The notes under the pieces: generated by a model
What the model was told of the DNA's origin: nothing
The model's database searches: none
The model's input: only the letters and a program-made list of their open reading frames with translations
In this document: positions 8,491-16,079 of the stretch, in pieces
Numbering within the stretch: position 1 is the first letter of the stretch
Layout of the letters: every line of letters begins with the position of its first letter
Program-made: the position numbers and the translations under genes
From: Bacillota bacterium
GTDB lineage: Bacteria; Bacillota_I; Bacilli_A; RF39; UBA660
DNA: 64,000 bases
Assembly (NCBI GenBank): GCA_021771185.1
Contig: JAETPN010000002.1
Location: 1 to 64,000 of the forward strand
Reading direction: 5' to 3'

Positions 8491-9090
8491 ATGAAAAAGG
8501 AAGAAAAAAAAGAAATAGAACAGTTTAAAAAACAAAATAAAAAATATGAAAAAAAGAATAAACAAAAGGCAAATATTCGTTGGGTTACTACCTTAACACT
8601 TATGGCATTTGTTATTTCCTTTTGCTTTTCATTCTTTTCAGAAACCATTTTACCAAATGCCCATGTTTTAATTGGAATTTTACTCGTCTTTGTATTTATT
8701 GGATTAGGAATTATTTTTGATATGGTAGGTGTTGCTGTAACAGCAGCAGATGAAAAACCCTTTCATTCTATGAGTGCCCATAAAGTTCATGGTGCTAAAG
8801 TAGCGATTATGTTTAAAAAAAATGCCGATAAAGTTGCAAGCTTTTGTTGTGATGTTATTGGAGATATTTGTGGTATTATTTCTGGTTCTGCAGGTGTGAT
8901 TGTTAGCACTAACATATCTAGTACACTGCATTTAAATACCTTTATAATTACTTTATCCATTACTGCTTTTATTGCCGCATTAACCATTGGTGGAAAAGCT
9001 CTAGGAAAAAGTTTAGCGATGACAAAATGTAATATGATTCTTTATGAATTTTCAAAAATTGTATCGATTGTTTATCATCCAGGAAAGTAA
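8491..9090 (+). CDS. oapA: Four-helix membrane protein, probable OLE-associated protein OapA
   Basis: A 199-residue protein starting at 8491 behind AGGAG; an upstream in-frame ATG at 8452 lies inside the RNA 3' end and is rejected. It has a highly basic, Lys-rich N-terminus (residues 1-30) and four predicted membrane helices (about 31-50, 57-82, 120-139, 148-169). A polar loop with DEKPFHSMSAHKVHGAK joins helices 2 and 3. Helix 3 carries DVIGD, and GVAVTAADEK resembles the DUF21/CNNM fold of Mg/Co transporters. OapA proteins bind OLE RNA at the membrane and influence responses to Mg, alcohols and cold in Bacillus halodurans. Position directly after the RNA is the main evidence. A stand-alone DUF21-like transporter is the alternative. 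Confidence 0.75.
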   Translation: MKKEEKKEIEQFKKQNKKYEKKNKQKANIRWVTTLTLMAFVISFCFSFFSETILPNAHVLIGILLVFVFIGLGIIFDMVGVAVTAADEKPFHSMSAHKVHGAKVAIMFKKNADKVASFCCDVIGDICGIISGSAGVIVSTNISSTLHLNTFIITLSITAFIAALTIGGKALGKSLAMTKCNMILYEFSKIVSIVYHPGK

Positions 9091-9160
9091 AAAAAACTTG
9101 CCGATAAAGTTGCTATAAGCAAAGTTGATATAAGATTAAAAAATTTGTTTTTATTAGAAA

Positions 9161-9196
9161 AAGAGAAAAGGAAAACATACTTTTCTCTTCTTTTTT
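9161..9196 (+). terminator. Intrinsic terminator after the OapA-like gene
   Basis: Stem AAGAGAAAAG with CTTTTCTCTT (10 bp), loop of nine, then a T run. Confidence 0.8.
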
Positions 9197-9199
9197 TGA

Positions 9200-9257
9200 T
9201 TGACTTTTTTTGATAATCACGTTATACTTAATATAGAAATAGTAATTATTACTATTT
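9200..9257 (+). promoter_or_regulatory. Promoter with Per/Fur-type operator
   Basis: TTGACT (9200-9205), 17-nt spacer, TATACT (9223-9228). Overlapping the start-site region is an inverted repeat with perfect 10-bp arms, AAATAGTAAT (9237-9246) and ATTACTATTT (9248-9257), around one base. The core fits the 7-1-7 layout of Per boxes. It precedes a PerR-type gene and rubrerythrin, so autoregulation by peroxide and metal is likely. Confidence 0.8.
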
Positions 9258-9268
9258 TGAGGTGACAC

Positions 9269-9655
9269 ATGAAATATTCCCATCAACGAGAGCTTATTTT
9301 ACAAGTGATGAAACAATCTTTAGGTCATTTAACAGCAAGGCAAGTCTATCAAAGAGTAAAAGAAGAATTGCCCACAATTAGTTTAGGTACTATATACCGT
9401 AATTTAAATGTTTTAGATGAGCAAAATTTGATTCGAAGAATTGTAGTTCCTTATGGGTGTGATGAATTTGATTATAACCCTACAGAACATTCACATTTCT
9501 TTTGTACAAAGTGTGAAAGTCTTTATGATTTAGAAGCTCATATTGATCAAAAAATGAAACAGGTAGTAGAAGAAACTACAGGGTATGAAATTACAAATAC
9601 CAATGTAGTATTTAAAGGAGTATGTCACAAGTGTCATGGAAGGAAAGAAGGTTAA
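9269..9655 (+). CDS. perR: Fur-family regulator, PerR type
   Basis: A 128-residue Fur-family protein: an N-terminal winged helix with [20 protein letters not shown] (DNA-recognition helix), then HSHFFCTKC and CHKC, the two CxxC pairs of the structural zinc site. PerR proteins repress peroxide-stress genes with Fe or Mn and are inactivated by oxidation of His residues. The perfect inverted repeat in its own promoter and the rubrerythrin gene 2 nt downstream support a peroxide role over Fur or Zur. It is a few residues shorter at the N-terminus than B. subtilis PerR. Confidence 0.85.
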   Translation: MKYSHQRELILQVMKQSLGHLTARQVYQRVKEELPTISLGTIYRNLNVLDEQNLIRRIVVPYGCDEFDYNPTEHSHFFCTKCESLYDLEAHIDQKMKQVVEETTGYEITNTNVVFKGVCHKCHGRKEG

Positions 9656-9657
9656 GT

Positions 9658-10197
9658 ATGGATTTAAAAGGTTCAAAAACAGAACAAAATTTAATGACAG
9701 CATTTGCTGGAGAAAGTCAGGCGCGTAATAAATATACTTATTATGCAAGCAAGGCAAAAAAAGATGGATATGAACAACTTGCAGCAATTTTTACGGAAAC
9801 TGCAAACAATGAAAAAGAACATGCAAAAATGTGGTTTAAACATCTTCATGGTGGAAATATTCCAGGAACATTAGAAAACTTAGAAGATGCAGCTGCTGGT
9901 GAAAATTATGAATGGACAGATATGTATGCTGAATTTGCAAAAGTAGCTCGTGAAGAAGGTTTTGATCATATTGCTTTCCAATTTGAAGAAGTAGCAAAAA
10001 TTGAAAAATTACATGAAGAAAGATATCGTGCCTTCATTGAAAACATCAATGAACAAAAAGTTTTCAAAAAAGATGAAGAACATTTCTGGATTTGTCGTAA
10101 CTGTGGACATGTACATTATGGGGTAGAAGCTCCTGAAGTATGTCCTGTATGTGCTCATCCACAAGCATATTTTGAATTACGTGCAGAAAATTATTAA
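9658..10197 (+). CDS. rbr: Rubrerythrin
   Basis: A 179-residue protein with an N-terminal di-iron four-helix bundle ([12 protein letters not shown]-type ExxH sites: NNEKEHAK and [11 protein letters not shown]) and a C-terminal rubredoxin-like domain with CRNCG and CPVC iron ligands. Rubrerythrins reduce hydrogen peroxide to water in anaerobes using a reduced rubredoxin domain. The ATG at 9658 behind AAGAAGG is chosen over an upstream frame from 9622, which lies within the regulator gene. It is co-transcribed with the PerR-type gene and should be induced by peroxide. It points to an anaerobic lifestyle. Confidence 0.95.
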   Translation: MDLKGSKTEQNLMTAFAGESQARNKYTYYASKAKKDGYEQLAAIFTETANNEKEHAKMWFKHLHGGNIPGTLENLEDAAAGENYEWTDMYAEFAKVAREEGFDHIAFQFEEVAKIEKLHEERYRAFIENINEQKVFKKDEEHFWICRNCGHVHYGVEAPEVCPVCAHPQAYFELRAENY

Positions 10198-10200
10198 AAT

Positions 10201-10228
10201 AAAAAAACACTAGTTTAAGTGTTTTTTT
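10201..10228. terminator. Bidirectional terminator
   Basis: Stem AAAAAAACACT with AGTGTTTTTTT (11 bp), loop AGTTTA, between the convergent rubrerythrin and XRE genes. Confidence 0.85.
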
Positions 10229-10447
10229 TTATTTCTTTTCAAATGTTACAGTAATGCCATTTTCTTTTAGAATATCTAATAAAACTTCCATACTATAATT
10301 AATGGTATCTGATTCATACTTTTGAATTGTATTTTCACCACGATGAATATCTTTACCAAACTCTTTTTGAGTTTTGCCAGTCCATTCTCTTAAAATCTTA
10401 ATAATTTCACCCTTCGTATAATTTTTGTTTTTTATCACTAACTTCAT
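10229..10447 (-). CDS. Small XRE-family DNA-binding protein
   Basis: A 72-residue protein made almost entirely of a helix-turn-helix (KTQKEFGKDIHRGENTIQKYES), with no sensor or toxin domain. AAGGTGATG precedes the start. The divergent upstream region holds a 25-bp inverted repeat (10496-10520), a possible operator. Its size is typical of orphan phage-like or antitoxin-like regulators, but no toxin gene is adjacent. The target is unknown. Confidence 0.75.
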   Translation of the reverse strand: MKLVIKNKNYTKGEIIKILREWTGKTQKEFGKDIHRGENTIQKYESDTINYSMEVLLDILKENGITVTFEKK

Positions 10448-10495
10448 AACATCACCTTAGTTGAAGTATAATATAAAATTGGATTTTAATGTAGC

Positions 10496-10520
10496 AAACA
10501 CGTATTGACAATATGTGTTT
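10496..10520. promoter_or_regulatory. Inverted repeat, candidate operator
   Basis: AAACACGTATT (10496-10506), GAC, AATATGTGTTT (10510-10520): 11-bp arms with one mismatch. It lies ~50 nt upstream of the XRE gene start in a 266-bp gap that otherwise shows only promoter-like AT-rich sequence. Confidence 0.45.
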
Positions 10521-10713
10521 AACCCGTATTATGAGTATATGTTATAACGAAAAAAATATACAGAAAATTTTGATTTTATTTCTTAAATTTCATCAGGAAA
10601 TTATGATGTATTTCAAAAATAAAGTTGATATGAAAAAAATAAATGTAGGATGAAGTATTACAAACGTAGTTTCCTTTTTCTTTTCTTTCTCATATAGTAG
10701 AATAGGTGATAAA

Positions 10714-11820
10714 ATGAAGAAGAAGAAAATTGGAGTATATGCGATCTGTAAAAATGAGTGTCAATTTGTGAAACGATTCTATGAAGCCGTAAAAGAAGCA
10801 GATTATATATTAATTGGTGATACTGGAAGTACAGATAAAACGGTAGAGGAATTAAAAAAATATCCCATAGATGTGAGAGAAATAAAAATAAATCCATGGC
10901 GATTTGATAAAGCACGAAATGAAGTGCTAAAGTGTATGCCAGAAGATATTGATATTTGTATTAGTTTAGATTTAGATGAAATTATTAAACCAGGGTTTAA
11001 AGAAATTATTTTAAAGGCATGGGAAGAAGATACAACGAGGCTTAGCTATCCTTATATTTGGCGTGTCCGTGAGGATGGAACACCACTGGTATCATTCAAT
11101 ATTACAAAAATTCATACACGAGAAGGGTATACATGGACGCATCCAGTACATGAAGTTTTAACACCATTAAAAGAAGAACATATTACAGTGTGCGAAGAAC
11201 TTCTTGTTACACATTATCCAGATGATACAAAATCACGTGGGTCCTATTTACCACTTTTAGAACTTAGCGTAAAAGAAGATCCACTAGATGATAGAAATAT
11301 GCATTACCTTGGGAGAGAATATATGTATTATCATAAATGGAACGAATGTATTGATACATTAATTCGTCATTTAGATTTAAAAAGTGCGACATGGAAAGAT
11401 GAAAGGTGTGCATCAATGCGTTTTATTTCTCGTGCATATCTTGCATTAAATCGAAAAAGAGAGGCTAGAATGTGGTTATCGTTAGCTACCCTAGAAGCAC
11501 CAAATACAAGAGAACCATGGGTTGAGTTAGCGTTTTTAGACTATCAAGAAGGAAATGATCAAGCTGTTTTAGACGCCTTAGAAGAAGCGTTAAAAATACC
11601 AGAAAAAAATCCCCACTATATCAATGAACAATTTTGTTGGGATGGGACGATTGAAGACTTAATGAGTATTGCTTATTCCAGATTAGGGGACTTTGAAAAA
11701 GCTTTATACTACATAGATGAAGCGATCAAAAAAAATCCAGATGAAGCACGTTTACAAGAAAACAAAAAATGGATGGAAGAACAAATTAAATCAAATTCAA
11801 ACGATAACACAAATTTATAG
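10714..11820 (+). CDS. GT2 glycosyltransferase with C-terminal TPR repeats
   Basis: A 368-residue cytoplasmic protein. Residues ~5-100 are a short GT-A domain: CKNE, DTGSTDKT, and SLDLDEI supplying the DxD-like metal site. HPVHEVL follows. Residues ~190-350 are TPR-like helical repeats (YLALNRKREARMWLSLATLEAPN, YSRLGDFEKALYYIDEAIKKNP). This GT2-plus-TPR layout matches the SunS-like group, which glycosylates peptides or proteins, and many unassigned Firmicute enzymes. No bacteriocin-like peptide gene is seen beside it. It stands alone between terminators. Confidence 0.75.
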   Translation: MKKKKIGVYAICKNECQFVKRFYEAVKEADYILIGDTGSTDKTVEELKKYPIDVREIKINPWRFDKARNEVLKCMPEDIDICISLDLDEIIKPGFKEIILKAWEEDTTRLSYPYIWRVREDGTPLVSFNITKIHTREGYTWTHPVHEVLTPLKEEHITVCEELLVTHYPDDTKSRGSYLPLLELSVKEDPLDDRNMHYLGREYMYYHKWNECIDTLIRHLDLKSATWKDERCASMRFISRAYLALNRKREARMWLSLATLEAPNTREPWVELAFLDYQEGNDQAVLDALEEALKIPEKNPHYINEQFCWDGTIEDLMSIAYSRLGDFEKALYYIDEAIKKNPDEARLQENKKWMEEQIKSNSNDNTNL

Positions 11821-11825
11821 AAAAT

Positions 11826-11866
11826 AAAAAGAAAGCATCTTAAATTATTATGCTTTCTTTTTGTAT
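11826..11866 (+). terminator. Intrinsic terminator
   Basis: 13-bp stem (11826-11838 with 11850-11862), then T-rich sequence, after the GT2-TPR gene. Confidence 0.85.
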
Positions 11867-11897
11867 ACATAGATAAATTAAAAAATAATGAAATAAT

Positions 11898-11926
11898 TTG
11901 AAAAATAGATGTATTTTTGTTACAAT
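11898..11926 (+). promoter_or_regulatory. Promoter of the LiaF/LiaG-like operon
   Basis: TTGAAA (11898-11903), 17-nt spacer, extended TG, TACAAT (11921-11926). No clear Lia-type operator was seen. Confidence 0.6.
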
Positions 11927-11954
11927 GAAATTAGAAAAGAGGAGGAAAGAAAAA

Positions 11955-12638
11955 ATGAAAAGTATAGGAAATGTGTTATGGGGGCTTGTGTTTGTTGCTC
12001 TAGGTGTTATTTTTGGATTAAATGCTCTAGAGATTACCGATATTGATATATTCTTTAATGGATGGTGGACATTATTTATTATTGTTCCATGTTTTATTGA
12101 TTTATTTAAAGACAACGATAAAACAGGAAATATGATTGGTTTACTCATTGGTATTGCTTTATTATTATGTTGTCAAGGTCTTTTAGAATTTAATCTTCTA
12201 TGGAAATTGACTTTTCCAATGATTTTAATAATTATTGGATTATCATTTATCTTTAAAGATATCTTTCATGGAAAAATAAAAAAAGAAATTAGAAAGTTAA
12301 ATAAGAAAAACGTAGATAAACAAGAGTATTGTGCTACTTTCAGTGAACAAAAATTAGACTTTAGTGAAGAAGAATTTAAAGGGTGTGATTTAACTGCTGT
12401 ATTTGGTGGTGTTCGCTGTGATTTAAGAGATAGTATTTTTAAAGATGATGTCGTAATTAATGCTTCGGCTATATTTGGTTCTATTGATATTTTAGTACCA
12501 GAAGATATCAATGTGAAAGTAACATCTACTGCAATATTTGGTGATGTAGATAATAAGACAAATTCTTCTAAAAAAGAAAAGAAAAAAACAATTTATATTA
12601 ACGCTACTTGTCTTTTTGGAGGAGTTGATATTAAATGA
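11955..12638 (+). CDS. LiaF-like envelope-stress membrane protein
   Basis: A 227-residue protein starting at the ATG at 11955 with AGGAGG nine nt upstream; an earlier in-frame ATG at 11898 is in the promoter. Four predicted helices occupy residues ~5-105, as in the LiaI/LiaF N-terminal region. The C-terminal ~100 residues are a beta-rich repeat (CDLTAVFGGVRCDLRDS, INASAIFGSIDILVP, VTSTAIFGDVD, INATCLFGGVDI), the LiaF C-terminal fold. LiaF inhibits the LiaRS system sensing lipid II damage. Here the downstream system is Bce-like, so the pairing is inferred. Confidence 0.8.
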   Translation: MKSIGNVLWGLVFVALGVIFGLNALEITDIDIFFNGWWTLFIIVPCFIDLFKDNDKTGNMIGLLIGIALLLCCQGLLEFNLLWKLTFPMILIIIGLSFIFKDIFHGKIKKEIRKLNKKNVDKQEYCATFSEQKLDFSEEEFKGCDLTAVFGGVRCDLRDSIFKDDVVINASAIFGSIDILVPEDINVKVTSTAIFGDVDNKTNSSKKEKKKTIYINATCLFGGVDIK

Positions 12639-13450
12639 GTACAGCACAAAAACTTATTAAATATGGAGCAATCGTATTTGCTATATTTATAATTATAAAT
12701 ATTATTGGTGCTATTTATTTTGGATTATCTACATTTTCAGGGGTTTTAGGTTTGCATCATTCTTCAACTGAAATAAAGGATCTTCATAATGTAGAATTAA
12801 GAAATAAAGATTTTTCTATTTTAAAGTTAGATCTTGCTTCAGCAAATGTAACAATAAAAAAAGGAAATGATATTAAAGTTCAAACAAATAGTAATGATAT
12901 TACATGTAAAGAACGAGGGAATAGTTTACTCATTAAAGAAAAAGAAATGCATTGGTTTAATAGAGTCAAAAATAAAGAACTTATTGTATATCTTCCAGAA
13001 GTTTTATTTGATGAAGTTATTATTGAAACTGGTGCTGGAAAAATCTTAGTAGAGGAAATCAATACGAAAAGACTAGACTTTGACTTAGGTGCAGGTAAAG
13101 CAGATATAAAAAAATTAAATGTATCTCATGAAGCTGACTTTGATGGTGGAGCTGGCGAAGTGCAAATTTTATCTGGTTCGATTCATAATCTAGATTTAGA
13201 CCTTGGTGTTGGTAGATTTTTCTTACGCTCATCATTAACTGGAAACACTAAAATTGATGCTGGTGTAGGAGAAGTTGATATTCACGTGCTTGGTGTTGAA
13301 GAAGATTATCGTGTAAAAGTTAGTAAAGGCCTTGGAACTATTCACTTAAACGATAAATCAATAAAAAATGATACTACTTATGGAAGTGGAGATCATTATA
13401 TTGATGTTGATGGAGGAGTAGGAAGTTTATCCCTTACTTTTGAAAAATAA
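12635..13450 (+). CDS. DUF4097 membrane-anchored beta-helix protein (LiaG-like)
   Basis: A 271-residue protein with one N-terminal membrane helix (about residues 10-32) followed by a repetitive beta-rich domain (IETGAGKILVEEI, FDLGAGKADIKKL, DGGAGEVQILSG, LDLGVGRFFL, DAGVGEVDI), the DUF4097 pattern also seen in LiaG. It overlaps the LiaF-like gene by 4 nt (ATGA). It is probably an extracytoplasmic partner in envelope-stress sensing. A terminator follows at 13459, so the next two-component system has its own promoter. Confidence 0.8.
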   Translation: MSTAQKLIKYGAIVFAIFIIINIIGAIYFGLSTFSGVLGLHHSSTEIKDLHNVELRNKDFSILKLDLASANVTIKKGNDIKVQTNSNDITCKERGNSLLIKEKEMHWFNRVKNKELIVYLPEVLFDEVIIETGAGKILVEEINTKRLDFDLGAGKADIKKLNVSHEADFDGGAGEVQILSGSIHNLDLDLGVGRFFLRSSLTGNTKIDAGVGEVDIHVLGVEEDYRVKVSKGLGTIHLNDKSIKNDTTYGSGDHYIDVDGGVGSLSLTFEK

Positions 13451-13458
13451 AATGATTT

Positions 13459-13483
13459 AAAGTAACTCTTGTTACTTTTTTTC
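13459..13483 (+). terminator. Intrinsic terminator
   Basis: Stem AAAGTAAC with GTTACTTT, loop TCTT, then a T run. Confidence 0.75.
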
Positions 13484-13514
13484 TTTGATAAAAGGAATTG
13501 ACTTTGGTTCGTAC

Positions 13515-13543
13515 TTGTCTTTTTTTCTTGATAACGATATAAT
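13515..13543 (+). promoter_or_regulatory. Promoter of the Bce-type two-component genes
   Basis: TTGTCT (13515-13520), 17-nt spacer, perfect TATAAT (13538-13543). Confidence 0.6.
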
Positions 13544-13558
13544 GAATTTGGTGATATT

Positions 13559-14221
13559 ATGGCAAAAATTATGATTGTTGAAGATGATGTTTCACTAAGA
13601 ACGGAAGTAGAAGCACTCCTAAAAAATAATGGATACGAAACATGTAGTATTAAAAACTTTGATAATGTCGTAGAAGATATTTTAAAGAATCAACCTGATC
13701 TTGTTTTATTAGATATTACTTTACCTGGTGAAAATGGAGAACATATTTTAAAAGAACTTCGTAAAAAAACAGATGTTTTTGTGATTATGCTTACAAGTAA
13801 AAATACAGAGATGGATGAAGTGTTAAGTTTAAGTTATGGTGCGGATGATTATATTACCAAACCATATCATCCAACCATTTTACTTTTACACATTGAATCC
13901 GTATTAAAACGAAGAAATAAAACAGAAGAAGTATTAAAATATCAAGATGTTTTTGTAAATTTATCCAAAGGAACCTTAGAAAAAGAAAATCAAACGTTAT
14001 TATTATCCAAAAATGAAATGAGTATTTTTTACTATCTTTTAAAACATGTTGGAACGATTGTTTCACGTGATTCTTTAATGGATTATTTATGGGATACTAA
14101 TGTATTTGTCGATGATAATACACTAACTGTAAATATTAATCGCTTACGTAAACGCCTAGAAGATATTGGTCTTATTGATGTTATTGAAACAAGAAGAGGG
14201 CAAGGGTATATTTTACTATGA
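13559..14221 (+). CDS. OmpR-family response regulator, BceR-like
   Basis: A 220-residue regulator: receiver domain with the acidic pair VEDD, phospho-acceptor in LLDITLPG (about residue 52), conserved Thr/Ser in MLTSKN and Lys in TKPYHP; then a winged-helix DNA-binding domain (INRLRKRLEDIGLIDVIETRRGQGY). Followed with 4-nt overlap by an intramembrane-sensing kinase and then a BceAB-type transporter, the standard order of bacitracin/antimicrobial-peptide detoxification modules. Confidence 0.9.
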   Translation: MAKIMIVEDDVSLRTEVEALLKNNGYETCSIKNFDNVVEDILKNQPDLVLLDITLPGENGEHILKELRKKTDVFVIMLTSKNTEMDEVLSLSYGADDYITKPYHPTILLLHIESVLKRRNKTEEVLKYQDVFVNLSKGTLEKENQTLLLSKNEMSIFYYLLKHVGTIVSRDSLMDYLWDTNVFVDDNTLTVNINRLRKRLEDIGLIDVIETRRGQGYILL

Positions 14222-15225
14222 CCTTTAGAGCTTTCTTAAAAGACCATATCATTTCTATTTTTCTATGTGTAGTATTCATGCTTTTTACTACACCTTTACT
14301 CGCATCATTAAATAAAGATCTTGCTTTTTTCATCTGTCTTTTAGGGATTTGCCTTTTTATCTTTATTTTATGTTACGAGTTTTTCAGAAGAAAGAAATTT
14401 TATGATAAGCTTATTTTTTCCTTAGATAAATTAGACCAAAAATATTTGCTATCTGAAGTGTTAGATAAACCACATTTTTTAGATGGTAAAATCTTAGCTG
14501 ATGCATTATATGAAACAAATAAAAGTATGACAGAGGAAGTAAAAGCGTCTAGAGATCATATTTTAGAATTTAAAGAGTACATTGAACTTTGGGTTCATGA
14601 TGTTAAAATTCCTATTGCGAGTGCTTTATTAAAAATTCATAATCATCCCGAATTAAAAACAATGATAGATGAAATTCATCGTTTAGAACGCCAGGTAGAC
14701 CAAGTACTTTATTATGCAAGAAGTGAGAATACAGAAAAAGATTATTTAATTAAAGAGTGTTCCTTAGAACGTATTGTTTCTTCTGTAATTCGTAATAACA
14801 AAGATAGTTTACTCCTAAAAAATATTCGTGTAAATTTAAATAATCTTGATCACATGGTTCTTACAGATTCTAAATGGTTAGAATTTATGATTGAACAAAT
14901 TGTTTCCAATAGTATTAAATATAGTAAAGATAAAAACGCTGTTCTTTCTTTTGAAGTAACAGAAAATGAAAAAGAAACAACGCTAATGATTATGGATAAT
15001 GGAATTGGCATTCCACCCCAAGATGTACCTAGAGTATTTGAGAAAAGTTTTACTGGTGAAAATGGTAGAAAAGGTGCGGGTTCTACTGGAATGGGACTTT
15101 ATTTGTGTAAGAAACTATGTGATAAATTAGGACATCACTTCTATTTAAAATCAAGTGTTTCAAAGTATACAAAAGTCTATATTTCATTTGCCAAAGAAGA
15201 CTATTATAAAATGAATGGACATTAA
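14218..15225 (+). CDS. Intramembrane-sensing histidine kinase, BceS-like
   Basis: A 335-residue kinase with two closely spaced N-terminal helices (about residues 10-28 and 35-55) and almost no extracellular loop, as in BceS-type kinases that sense through their transporter. The His box is ELWVHDVKIPIA (phospho-His about residue 128). The ATPase domain shows QIVSNSIKYS (N box), DNGIGI (G1) and GSTGMGLYL (G2). It overlaps the response regulator gene. A palindromic terminator-like hairpin follows its stop. Confidence 0.9.
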   Translation: MTFRAFLKDHIISIFLCVVFMLFTTPLLASLNKDLAFFICLLGICLFIFILCYEFFRRKKFYDKLIFSLDKLDQKYLLSEVLDKPHFLDGKILADALYETNKSMTEEVKASRDHILEFKEYIELWVHDVKIPIASALLKIHNHPELKTMIDEIHRLERQVDQVLYYARSENTEKDYLIKECSLERIVSSVIRNNKDSLLLKNIRVNLNNLDHMVLTDSKWLEFMIEQIVSNSIKYSKDKNAVLSFEVTENEKETTLMIMDNGIGIPPQDVPRVFEKSFTGENGRKGAGSTGMGLYLCKKLCDKLGHHFYLKSSVSKYTKVYISFAKEDYYKMNGH

Positions 15226-15250
15226 ACTTACAATATTGTAAGTTTTTGTT
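15224..15250 (+). terminator. Terminator-like palindrome
   Basis: AAACTTACAA and TTGTAAGTTT arms followed by T-rich sequence, overlapping the kinase stop codon. The transporter genes start from a TATAAT near 15283 just downstream. Confidence 0.6.
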
Positions 15251-15311
15251 ATAAAGTTCAATTGTTGAAAAAATGGATATTAACTATAATGAATTTGAAG
15301 GGAGAGAAATT

Positions 15312-16079
15312 ATGGAACCAATTTTAAAAATACAAAATATTGAAAAATATTATGGAAGTAGGTCAAGTTTAACCAAAGCACTTGATGGTATTTCTATGGA
15401 TGTGAATGCTGGTGAATATGTAGCAATCATGGGAGCCAGTGGGAGTGGTAAGACAACATTATTAAATGTCATTTCTACCATTGATCGTGTAACCAGTGGC
15501 CATATTTATGTAGCTGATAAAGATATTACAAAATTAAAAGGAAATGAGTTAAATCGTTTTCGTAGAGAAGAATTAGGTTTTATCTTTCAAGATTTTAATT
15601 TGTTAGATACCCTAACAGCTTATGAAAATATTGCACTAGCACTTTCTATTCAAAATGTTTCACCAAAGGAAATTGATGAACGTATAAAAAAAGTAGCGAA
15701 AGAGCTTTCTATTAAAGATATTTTATCTAAATATCCATATCAAATGAGTGGTGGACAAAAACAAAGGGTAGCTTCAGCAAGAGCTATTATTACAAATCCC
15801 AAATTAGTCCTTGCGGATGAACCAACCGGAGCACTTGATTCAAAATCTTCAAAAATGTTATTGGAAAGATTTAATTATTTAAATAAAGAATTAGGCGCAA
15901 CTATTCTTATGGTTACCCACGATGCCTTTACCGCAAGTTACGCAAGTAGAGTAATTTTCATTAAAGATGGTAAAATCTTCTCGGAAATTGAACGTGGAGA
16001 TGACGATAGAAAAGAATTCTTTAATAAAATTATCGATGTTGTAACCTTACTTGGAGGGGATTTAAATGATGCTCTTTAA
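15312..16079 (+). CDS. ABC transporter ATPase, BceA-like
   Basis: A 255-residue ATPase of the MacB/BceA group: Walker [10 protein letters not shown], signature MSGGQKQR, Walker [13 protein letters not shown], switch His in MVTHDA. The ATG at 15312 behind GGGAG is preferred; the in-frame upstream ATG at 15273 would put the promoter -10 inside the gene. It overlaps the permease gene by 14 nt. With the BceB-like permease it should form a peptide-antibiotic resistance and sensing complex. Confidence 0.9.
   Translation: MEPILKIQNIEKYYGSRSSLTKALDGISMDVNAGEYVAIMGASGSGKTTLLNVISTIDRVTSGHIYVADKDITKLKGNELNRFRREELGFIFQDFNLLDTLTAYENIALALSIQNVSPKEIDERIKKVAKELSIKDILSKYPYQMSGGQKQRVASARAIITNPKLVLADEPTGALDSKSSKMLLERFNYLNKELGATILMVTHDAFTASYASRVIFIKDGKIFSEIERGDDDRKEFFNKIIDVVTLLGGDLNDAL

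Noticed and set aside
8822-9115. Repeat of GCCGATAAAGTTGC inside and after the OapA-like gene
   Set aside because: A 14-15-base match in two places only; it may be a tiny duplication but shows no further structure.
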